The position numbers were made by a program, and so were the translations under genes. A DNA stretch of 24,092 nt from Thamnocephalis sphaerospora (taxonomy: Eukaryota > Zoopagomycota > Zoopagomycetes > Zoopagales > Sigmoideomycetaceae), in NCBI GenBank assembly GCA_003614735.1, contig KZ992647.1, forward strand, positions 1 through 24,092, in the 5' to 3' direction. Shown here piece after piece: positions 9,870-18,216 of this stretch. Below the pieces are notes generated by a model. The model did no database searches, was not told the origin of the DNA, and worked only from the letters and a program-made list of their open reading frames with translations. Each line of letters starts with the position of its first letter. Within the stretch, counting starts at the first letter, position 1.

Positions 9870-10721
9870 GTCGTAGACGGTGATAAGGTGGTGGATGGAG
9901 GTATAGGATATGGCGTGGTATACAGTAAACGAAGCGCAGCTGGTGGCAAGCTGAAATGAGCGCGTTTGTCGAGAATCAGTCAAAGCGTGCGCGACCAAGC
10001 AAGGAAAGAAAAAAGGTGAGGTGAGAGAGAGAGAACACGCAGTTGGGGTAGCTAGCGCAGCAGTTGGCCAGCGGGTGCCATTTAATAGCGTGTGCGTGGC
10101 CATCGTCTGCTGGCTGTGATCGGCACAAACAAGCCGACGGCGTGGACGCGCTGTGCATCGGAGTCTTGCTTGCCGTGAATCGGTCGGCGGTCGTACGTGC
10201 GACTAGTCGCGTGGGCTGACTAGGCACTATCATGCGCAGGGTAGTCGCCGATTGGCCAGTGGATACTATGGTAGGTCAGACTATCGGCAGATTCCACCGC
10301 CGAAAAACAGCATCATCGACGCCCGCGTGCCTGGCGCCCTCAGCAACAGCACGTGAAAACACGCCCTTGCCTGCCGCATTTGGCGTCGTGGTCGTCATGG
10401 CACCGCTGCCGAGTGGCCTACGCAAAGTTAGCGGCGCCATCCTTGGGCTAGCGGCGCGTGTGACCCGCCTGCTCGTCCTACCCATGTCGCCTCGGACAGC
10501 ACAGGGCTGTGGCCGAGTGGGCATGCAACGGCGCACAAGACGACATATCGACATGTGTTGGTGGGTGGTGGTGCAAACGCATCAGATAGAGTAAGAGGCA
10601 CGCGTCCACCCAGCGTGCAGGCAGGCGCTCGTTCGGAAGAGGACGGCAGGGTTAGTGTACCATGCAGTTTACTCGGTAAATCGCGTTGGCTTGCGCTTGC
10701 GTGAGTGTGAGTGCGTGTGTG
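9870..10721. other. Intergenic region, promoter of acyl-CoA oxidase
   Basis: About 850 bp between the 3' end of AIP1 and the start of the acyl-CoA oxidase, both on the minus strand. On the coding strand the segment at 10017-10034 is a CT dinucleotide run about 150 bp before the ATG, a common fungal core-promoter feature. The plus-strand open frame at 10232-10594 has no recognisable domain. No other gene is supported. Confidence 0.5.
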
Positions 10722-13471
10722 CTACGCGTTGAGCGCAACCTTCCAGCGCTTAACGGCGGCATCGCGTCCCGCCGAAAGGATGGTATGCCCGTCAAGGAAA
10801 CGCACGGCAGACACTTCGTCCTGGTGCGCGTCTGCGGTGTTTGGCCATGTGCCATGCAGGTCAGCGTGTGAATCACCCATGGCACTCTGTAGCGCGTGTA
10901 GACTAACTTTTGATGACGAGACGCTGCGCCGGTGGGGCCACACTCCATACGCACACGTGCGTGTCGAGCGCACCCGAGGCGGCGTAAAGGCCGTCAGACG
11001 ACCAGGCGATACTGGTGACGCGCGCACTGTGGTACGCCCACAACGCTTCAGGCTGGGAGGCGTGGCCGTTGTGGGTGAGCAAGCGTGCTTGGTAAAGCGG
11101 TTCGCCTGTGTGGAAGGACCTACCTTGTGCGTGGCCACATCATAGACACGGATCATGCCGTTGCCGCCGCCCGTGGCCAGGCGTGCGCCGTCGGGCGAAT
11201 AGGCCAGTGCGGTGACGCTGCTGGTGTGGTTTGTGTAGGTAGCTTCGGCCTCAGCTGAGGGCGTGCCTTGCGCATCCAGCGCGTACACACGCACTTTACG
11301 GTCCTAGAGAAGGGTATACGGTCTTAGCATAGCGGATCAACATGACAACGACGACGACATGCAAAGCGACTCACATCATAGCCAACGGACAGTTGCTTGC
11401 CATCAGGTGAGATGGCGGCCGACGCAGCCAGTGTACCGACACACTCGACCTGACCACGCGTGTGGCCATCGGCCAACAGCACCACCTGTCCCTCTGTCGT
11501 GAGGACAGCGGCATACCGACCATCCGCACTGATGGCCAGCTGACGTGGGGTAGCGCCAATCTCTGGCACCTTGTCGCTGTCCAGGCATAATCGTCAGCCA
11601 TGGTGATTTTTGTACCAGTGCCGCTATTGACAGACTTACGTGAATGCAACCTTTTCCTCTGAAAACGCGTAAAGTTTGCCGTCTAGACTGGCAGTGTGCA
11701 CTTGGCCAGCCGTGTCGCGCACCAGATTCACCGCCGAGGTCACTGCCTCGTTGCCGCTCACAAACTGCGCCTCAGCCGTCTCGCTATCCCAACGGCGTGC
11801 TGATCAAAACAGATTGGTCTACGTCAAGGGTATACACACAGAGTATGCAGCCATTGCCAGCATCGCCGCACAAAAGGATATAGATACGACCGTCGTAGCT
11901 AGCGGACCAAAAGGTCTTTTCGTCCTGCACTTCCAGACCAACAATCGCGCGTTGATGACCCTATCATTCCGACATTCAGATGTGGCAAGATGAGCTTGCT
12001 GAAAGAGAGAGAGAGAGAGAGTGTGTGTGTGTGTGTGTGTGTGTGTGCTATCATCAACGCCACTTACGCGCAGGATGCGTGCTGGCTTCTCAGGTGCCCG
12101 TGGATCCAGACAGTTGAGATTGCCCGACAGCGACAGCGACACCAGGTGCTCGCCTTGCCAAATATTACCCACTTGATGGTGACCCGCATTGGGCAGTGCG
12201 TCAAAGTGGAACGTACTAAACGTGTGCCAAGGGATCGGTGAGTATCTGCCGCATCTGCCGCATCTGCTGCGCATGCTTACTTGACCACCTTGCCTGCGGC
12301 CACATCCCAGATTTTGGCCGTACCGTCGGCGGACGAGGTAAGCATCTGCGCACTGTCTGGGCTCCAGGCCAGAGCGTAGATGCTACCCGTATGCCGATCA
12401 CTGCCAGCCGCCGTCTCTGCCGTCAGCTCGCTAACACGTTCGCCCGTCTTGCCATCGTACAAAAAGATCTAGCGGTTGCCATGCGGCCATGAGTGTAAGC
12501 ACACCTTTGCAATCACGTTGCCACGCATGCGCCAGCACATGGCAATGTACGCACCTTGGCATCAGCACCAGTGCTGGCAAAGTGCGCACCATCAGGTGAG
12601 AAGCGCACACAGTTCACAAAGCGCGTGTGGTCACGCAGCGTCAGCTGATGACGGAAAGGCGGACCGTGGAAAAAGTTGACCAGATTGTCATCGCCGCAGG
12701 TCACCGCGCGGTACGGGCGCATAGGCCGAATATGACACGAGTTGATGGGCTTGCAATGACCAGAGATTTCGCCCACCGTATTGCCAGAATCAAAGGTGAA
12801 CGCATGGCCAAAGCTACCGGACATGTGCGATCAGCGGTAAGGTGAGGATAGCTGGCGCATCCTTCTAGCTAGGGTGCCTCACCGTTCTCGGCCATCCCCA
12901 ACCGCAATCAGCCGCTGGCTATCTGCGTCCCAGGCCAAATCGTTGATACTACCACTGATGACGCGAAACTCGGATTTGAGAATCTGCTCTGGCTGCGTTG
13001 CATCCCAGACGCGCACATTGCCCTGGACGTCTGCGCTTGGCTAAGCGTTCATGTCGTGGCAGCTGCCGCTGCAGCCGTCATGCCCATACTCGATCCGCTT
13101 ACCGGCCGACGCCACATAGTAGCCAGTGGGTGACAGACGTGCTACCGTCGTCTGTGCCTTGTGCCCCACATACATGGCACTATTGGCCGCATCCTAACCG
13201 TCGATAACCAGGTCAGCCGCCGTCTAGTTGGCCACACTCGACTGCCACCGCTGCCATCGCCTACCGCAAGGTCATGAATCACCACGGTGCGTCCGTTGCA
13301 GTAGAGCACGCGCCGACCTTCCTTGAGGTCACCGCCAAGCAGCACCGCACGGCCGCGTTCCGTGGCAGGAGCGCTGGCATAGAGACGGTCTATATGCATG
13401 TCGTGTGTGTCAGCCAATCGTCGGCCATTTCCCTTCCAACGGGCTACATGGTCACCTTGAGTAAAGGACAT
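10722..13471 (-). CDS. AIP1: Actin-interacting protein 1 (AIP1/WDR1), WD40 protein, 13 exons
   Basis: Predicted 614 residues, close to human WDR1 (606 by memory). The family works with cofilin to disassemble actin filaments and folds as two seven-bladed WD40 propellers. Exons in transcript order: 13471-13456, 13389-13265, 13193-13103, 13030-12883, 12813-12555, 12468-12281, 12215-12068, 11960-11888, 11799-11640, 11576-11375, 11303-11124, 11052-10908, 10831-10722. Together they form one frame. Near-diagnostic blocks are [88 protein letters not shown] and the final [16 protein letters not shown]...VKRWKV. Introns run 63-107 bp, several with CTGAC branch sites. The junction 11888/11799 is the least certain: it gives DGPRRWDSET, one residue short of the family spacing. 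No frameshift is needed. Confidence 0.9.
12004..12047. repeat. Compound (AG)n-(GT)n microsatellite in an AIP1 intron
   Basis: Plus-strand AG repeats (12004-12021) run directly into GT repeats (12021-12047). In AIP1 sense this is a CA run followed by a CT run ending TTTCAG. It lies inside the 107-bp intron 12067-11961. The frame-preserving acceptor (GATAG) lies about 40 bases further downstream. Confidence 0.95.
12244..12270. repeat. Short 9-bp tandem repeat in an AIP1 intron
   Basis: Three adjacent nine-base units of ATCTGCCGC type, the last with one change (ATCTGCTGC), fill about half of the 65-bp intron at 12280-12216. Their function, if any, is unknown. Confidence 0.8.
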
Positions 13472-13935
13472 GATGCAGAGTCACAGAGATGAGGAGGAAT
13501 AGAAGAGAAGCACGCGCGAGTAAACTAGAAAGCGAGGCAGCAGGTAGGCAGGGTGGGTGATGGTAAAGAAGCGACGGCGACAGGTGACGCAGATGCCCAT
13601 GACATGCCAAGATGCCCACCTGCTCACGCTCACACTATCACCCACTCACTCACTGGCTGCAGTAAAGGAGACGCATACGTTTTACTATGAAATGCGACAC
13701 GCTGATAGCAGAGCAAATGCTATAAAGAAAGAGGCAAAAGACGACAAACGAATGGTGATAAAGCGACAAGCATGCGCAAGCACATACAGCGGAGTAGCAG
13801 CGACCGCACATGCCATGCCACGGCGGCAACATCACGGCCAGAGAAGCAAAAATAAAGTACCGACGTCCGTGAGAAGGCATGCCTTCATGGGCAGTAGCGG
13901 CCGAGCCGTAGACAGTGCGCGCGTGCGCCAGACGT
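13472..13935. other. Spacer between zinc-finger gene and AIP1
   Basis: This 464 bp lies downstream of the zinc-finger gene and upstream of AIP1, both minus strand. It must contain the AIP1 promoter. I see no clear TATA box and no supported gene; open frames here lack domains. Confidence 0.5.
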
Positions 13936-15563
13936 CTATACGCCTGCTTCCACGGCCGATGGCGCGGGTGACGCTTGGTCTACAGGCAAGCCAGTCACTG
14001 CGGCATTCCGGTCGCGCTGCTGTGCCTCCAGACGCTCGTGGGCACCATGATGCCGCCGCAGTTTAGCAGCATCGTAGAAACGCCGGCCGCAGCCTTCGTA
14101 CTCGCACACAAACGGACGCTCGCCGTGGGACACGGTAATGTGCCGCGTAAGACCAGGCTGATCGCCAAACGCGCGTGTGCACCCGGAGAAGGAACAGACG
14201 AATGGCTTTTCCTTCTTGCGCGGGGTATCCTCATCGCCACGCCGACCGCGGTTGGCCAATGCCGTGGTCTGATCCGAATCGCCGCGCATCAGCGGTGGCC
14301 GCGACAGATCCGACGCGCTTTCCATCATGGCCAGGTCAGAGAGCGCCGACGTGAGACGCGCTGCGTTGACGGGCAAGGCAGGTGCCGCCGTCGGGGTGGC
14401 CGCCATGACAGGTGCCGCGGGCTTTGCCGGCTGCACCACCGTATTCATGGTCATACGCTCAGCTGCGCACCAAGCAAAAAAGGTCAGCGTGCCGCGTACT
14501 GGTCCAAGGCTGCCAGGCGCCGCGCGCGGGTATGGTTACTCACTGGTGTGCCAACTACGGATGGCCAGCTCGCCGCCACCAATCGTCTTGATCACGACCC
14601 GCCGGTCTGTCCAGCTTCGTGGGCGTGTGGCCCGAAACTCGACCGTCGTAAAGCGAGTGCGATTTACCACGGCTGGCGTCGCCACGGTCTGCTGCGCGCT
14701 TCGGTCCGCGCGGGCTGTGCTCGCAGCAAGACGCAGTTGTCAGCCGCGTGCTACAGCCTGGGCGAACCATGCACATGCGCGCACGGCGTTCCATCGCGCC
14801 GACGTTGCCACTTACCCGTGGGCGATGGATCGGCCCCGGAGATCGGTGCGGCGCGCGGTGTCTCACCGTGCATATCCATGGCCAGGGGCGTGGCCGTGCC
14901 AGAGCTAGATCCCACGTCAGCGCAGGCAAAGCGTGGACCGGACGCAGTGAGTTGCTGTGCCAATGTGCCAGATGGCCCGCCCGGCACTTACGCAGCGCCG
15001 TTGGACACGGCATCAGCGGCCGCCAGACTCGCCAGACCGCCGCGCTCGCTGCAATATGTCCAGACATGCGTGAGTAAATGCAAACATGCCGTACGAGGGT
15101 ACCTTTGTTCATCCCGTCATGCATGTGCCGCACCGCACTGCCGCGCCTGCGCCACATACCCTAGCAATCCGCGCGCTCTAGCCTCGGCCGCCGCCGCGTT
15201 GTCGGCCTCAATCTGCTTCTTGGTGCGTCGCCGCCGTTTCTTGGGCTGTTCATCGCCGGCACCGTTGGCAGGGACGGCATTCGCGCGCGGTCGCCGCTTG
15301 CGCTTATCAACGCCATTGGTGGGCGTGCCAGCCGCCAGCGGAGCGTCCTGGCCGTTCAGATAAGATGTCTCCGAGGCCTGTGGCGAGTCGACGGCCACGT
15401 CCGAGTCGCGCATGGACGCCGGCGTGGACGTGACCGGCGACAGTTCAGGCGAACCGGCCGTCGAGCCAGGACGCGACAGCCCAGCCAGCTTGATACGTAT
15501 CTTCAAACCCGATGGTGTGCGCAGCGTTGGCGACACCGGTGGTGACACGGAAACGTCCTCCAT
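13936..15563 (-). CDS. C2H2 zinc-finger protein with Ies4-like segment, putative INO80-type chromatin factor, 5 exons
   Basis: Predicted 415-residue nuclear protein. Exons in transcript order: 15563-15160, 15048-14992, 14904-14816, 14714-14544, 14462-13936. All junctions have GT-AG ends and keep frame; the last three introns carry CTGAC. The N-terminus has a hydrophobic-basic motif GLKIRIKL (19-26) and Lys/Arg clusters (87-93, 108-116) likely to act as nuclear signals or DNA contacts. Exon 4 encodes RPRSWTDRRVVIKTIGGGEL (214-233) with Trp218 and Trp238, reminiscent of the tryptophan-flanked KSF.G block of INO80 subunit Ies4. Two C2H2 fingers follow: Cys330/Cys335/His348/His353 and Cys360/Cys365/His378/His382, joined by a GERPF linker. 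Fission yeast INO80 has a separate finger protein, Iec1, so an INO80-associated role is inferred. The exon chain and fingers are well supported; the Ies4 resemblance is remembered and weak. Confidence 0.75.
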
Positions 15564-16451
15564 GCTAAATGTAGGCGGCGTTGCTGACGGTCGCAAGGCC
15601 AAGCGCAAGTACAAGCGTCCAAAGGTGAGCACACTGACGTGCCCGGTGTGTGCGCTTACAAGTGCGGTGCGTGCGCAGACACTGACGATCGACGAGCGCG
15701 TATCAACGCGTAGCAACGCGCCGACGCCACTCGTAGCAGCACGGCAGACTCCTGTCGCGCTGGCAAGAGCGTCCAGCCACTCGGTAAACGCGCTGATTCG
15801 TGCGGCAGCCGATCAAGGAGGCGATTATAGCCGAGCCCAGTGGCTGTGCCCAGGCAGAGCACAGGCGCAGGCGGCAGAGTAGGATGGCCGGTGGGGCCAA
15901 AGCAGCGGCCGTCGATCGAGCTGGCAGAGCGGTAGCCTGGTGGCAACCAGAGCGACCGAGCAGACAACGTCTGGCAAACACCGGCAGGTCAACGGACGGT
16001 TGAGCAAAGTGCGTGTGATGCAGCAGCGGCAGCAGCAGCAGCACAATGGCAAGGACAGCGAAAGAGATGCAAGCGCAAAGGGGCGAAGCGTGGTGGTGGC
16101 GCTACCGCTTTAGTTTGTCGTGCGCGTTTTGCGATGGGTTCGGTTGGCTGGCTGCGCTTAGTGGTGGCTCCGGTGTGAACGCATATAGCCCACTTTGGCC
16201 CTCACGTCGCGCAGCCCAGCGGCCCCACCACGTTCGCCCTGGCGCCAAGGGCCAGGCGCGCAAGCAGACCATCCAGACTGGCCCAGTTGGCAGGGAGACG
16301 GCGGCTGATCATGCAGCGTTGGTCTAGCGGGGGTGTATGCACGCGACAATGGTGCAGGAGGCGGCTGTGCGGGTGGGAGTGCGGGTGCTTGGTCAACACA
16401 CAACTGGCGGGCAGATTCGCCCAAGCGGCACGCGCCCAGCGCACGTGATCT
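15564..16451. other. Region without a supported gene, upstream of the zinc-finger gene
   Basis: About 890 bp between the TACO1 stop and the zinc-finger start, both minus strand. It is GC-rich, so open frames abound on both strands without domains. One minus-strand stretch, ATG at 16312 to about 16204, has GC-ending codons and runs into a good donor (GTGAGG), but no second exon could be joined with confidence. The rest should hold the zinc-finger promoter. Confidence 0.45.
16021..16044. repeat. Short CAG/CTG trinucleotide tract
   Basis: Interrupted CAG repeat of eight units (CAG CAG CGG then CAG CAG CAG CAG CAC) in the spacer upstream of the zinc-finger gene. It is not within any supported coding sequence. 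Confidence 0.8.
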
Positions 16452-17769
16452 TTAATCTGACAACAAAAGCGACGAGGTGGCCGGCAGGTTGCTATGGACG
16501 CGCGCCACATCGTCCAGGGCCTCAATCTCGTCCAGCATCCTGCGCACCGACTGGCGGGCATCCGGGTCGGCCGGCTCATCGGCTAGCGTGGTGGGCTGAT
16601 AGCGAAATTCCACCGCTTCGATGCTGTAGCTCGGGCAGTCGGCCACCGCTCGCGATAGCGCCTGAGTGTCTGCCACGGCACAGGTGGCCTGTGAGAGCCA
16701 TCGTGTTAGCGGCCAAGCAGACGAGCAGACGTAGCAGTCACGCACCTCAAGCAAATTGCCAGCCACTTCTTCGACATCTTCTGCGCCTGCTTCCAGCGCC
16801 ACCTCCATCATCGCGTCCACTTCGACCACATCCAGCGGCTTGGGCGCTTCCTCGTCTGCCGCCACGGCTTCGTTGCGTCCAAAGCGTACGATGCCTAGCC
16901 ACGCCGACATGGCCAGATCAGACACACGCTGATCGGGCACTCACCGCGGGCGCTTTCCTTGCTCACCCTTCTTTTCAAACATGTACGCTACTGGCGTCAT
17001 CTGTCCGCTGATGCACCGTCAAAGTAAGGATCCAGTTTGCCTGCTATCGCATGCTGCGTCTACCAACCCGAATTTACCGAGCGTCGAGCGCAGTTTCATG
17101 GCCGTGCGTGTCCGATTGTCGGTGACCGCCTCGCTGTACATCAAGTGTCCATTAACGCTTAGCCAACCCTGGCCATTGCGCCGTCTACGCCTGCGTCTGT
17201 CGTCTACTCACATCACCAGCGCTACGCCATGTCCGCCAAGTGCCTCGTAGACGACATCCTCGGTGACGGCGCCGTCGTTTCCCTTGGCGGTGGCCTGCAT
17301 CAAACCATCGCGTCAAGCATCGCCGTACAAGCGTATTGCGCGACCGTCTACCTTTTTGATGGCATTTTCTAGATTCTCCTTGGGCAGCGAGTTGGCACGC
17401 GCTTTGTTGAGGGCCGCGGCAAGACGCAGATTCATCGATGGATCCGAGCCGCCGTCTGTTCGATGCATGTATGCGTGCAGACATGAGCATATAGACAGTG
17501 CCTATATGCTACGGCTGCCCAGTCCACCTACGCCGAATCGCCGAGATAATCTCCAGGCCAATCTTGGCAAAAAGCTGTCCGCGCTTCTGATCTGCCGCGC
17601 CTTTGGCTCGCTTTACCTTGGCCCACTTGCTGTGACCTGCATTGCGTCGCTGTTCCGTTGGCGGCAGCGCAGCCGTGCATGGCAAACGTCCAAGCGCAAT
17701 GCAGGGTGCCGGACGCATGCGCAGCGGCAGGACACGCGCAGCAGACGACAGGCACGGGAGACGAAACAT
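16452..17769 (-). CDS. TACO1: Mitochondrial translational activator, TACO1/YebC family, 7 exons
   Basis: Predicted 305 residues (human TACO1 is 297 by memory). Bacterial YebC and mammalian TACO1 support translation; TACO1 is needed for COX1 synthesis in mitochondria. Exons in transcript order: 17769-17532, 17455-17352, 17294-17212, 17133-17068, 17007-16967, 16894-16746, 16688-16452. The first 43 residues are Arg/Ala/Leu-rich with no acids until Glu39, as in a mitochondrial presequence. Family motifs follow: AGHSKWAKVKRAKGAADQKR (44-63), GGSDPSMNLRLAAALNKARA, the YEALGGHGVALVIEAVTDNR block, TLGKFGGQMTPVAYMFEKKG, and MEVALEAGAEDV. Intron phases rebuild these motifs exactly, which is strong support for the model. 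It shares a 144-bp divergent promoter with PEN-2. The intron 16745-16689 is 57 nt and has no in-frame stop. Confidence 0.93.
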
Positions 17770-17913
17770 GATTGCCAACGCGTACAGGCGGTGAATGCAC
17801 TTGTGGACAGAGGGCAGCGGAAGGTAAAGCACGCTCCTTGTTCACCCTGCCCGCCATCCCTTCAGCATTGTCCCCGCGCCTGCGCTCCCCTTCTGTCCGC
17901 TGCCACTGCCACC
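17770..17913. promoter_or_regulatory. Bidirectional promoter between TACO1 and PEN-2
   Basis: Only 144 bp separates the two divergent start codons, so both core promoters and leaders must fit here. No TATA box is apparent in either direction. On the plus strand the last 60 bases are C/T-rich and end in CCACC directly before the PEN-2 ATG. Confidence 0.6.
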
Positions 17914-18216
17914 ATGCCCAAGAAGCTTTCGCGAATGAGCGATGCAGAGATTGCAGATGTGGCGCGGAAAATGTTTCTGGGCGGCCTGCCGTTTCTGCCG
18001 CTCTGCTGGATTGTCGCCTCGGTCTGGCTGTTCAAAGCAGCGCGCGAGCGTGGTCCGCGCGTCCCGCAGCTCCGACGCTACCACACCTACTGCATGGTGG
18101 GCGCGGCCATCTGGTTCGTCATCAGCACCGCCTGGTTTTCTATCTTTGTGACCCAGCGTTTGCACTGGGGTGCGGTGGGCGACAAGCTCACGGTGGTGCA
18201 GGTCAAAGGCATCTAG
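17914..18216 (+). CDS. PEN2: Gamma-secretase subunit PEN-2
   Basis: Predicted 100-residue membrane protein in one exon (human PEN-2 is 101). PEN-2 joins presenilin, nicastrin and APH-1 in gamma-secretase, the intramembrane aspartyl protease, and is needed for presenilin endoproteolysis. The hallmark YLGGFAFLPFLW of animal PEN-2 appears as FLGGLPFLPLCW (21-32), opening the first hydrophobic segment (21-41). A second lies at 59-79. The C-terminal WGALGDYLSF appears as WGAVGDKLTV (85-94), so the DYLSF motif required for complex stability in animals is altered to DKLTV. The ATG at 17914 lies in ideal CCACCATG context and gives the family length. The frame is open far upstream, but that overlaps TACO1 and has no similarity. 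The quoted animal motifs are from memory. Confidence 0.9.
   Translation: MPKKLSRMSDAEIADVARKMFLGGLPFLPLCWIVASVWLFKAARERGPRVPQLRRYHTYCMVGAAIWFVISTAWFSIFVTQRLHWGAVGDKLTVVQVKGI

Noticed and set aside
9870-10103. 78-residue in-frame N-terminal extension of acyl-CoA oxidase from an upstream ATG
   Set aside because: The extension has no family similarity and covers the CT-rich presumed leader; the start at 9869 matches the usual oxidase N-terminus.
10489-10495. CCTCGG upstream of acyl-CoA oxidase, like the FarA/FarB fatty-acid response core
   Set aside because: A single six-base match over 600 bp from the start codon in GC-rich DNA is expected by chance, and the regulator is only known from Ascomycota.
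10508-10560. TGGCCGAGTGG, like the D-arm of a tRNA-Leu or tRNA-Ser
   Set aside because: No acceptor stem or T-arm sequence in the following 90 bases.
13975-15363. Plus-strand frame of 462 codons opposite the zinc-finger gene
   Set aside because: It crosses exons and introns of the minus-strand gene and shows no domain; Arg/Cys/Ala-rich composition is typical of a GC-rich shadow.
16313-16395. A-box-like GTTGGTCTAGCGGGGG, recalling a tRNA start (also GGTCTAGCGG near 18520)
   Set aside because: No B box (GTTCGANTCC) at proper distance and no cloverleaf pairing could be drawn.
17263-17913. Upstream in-frame extension of PEN-2
   Set aside because: It overlaps TACO1 exons on the other strand, and PEN-2 has its normal length from the ATG at 17914.
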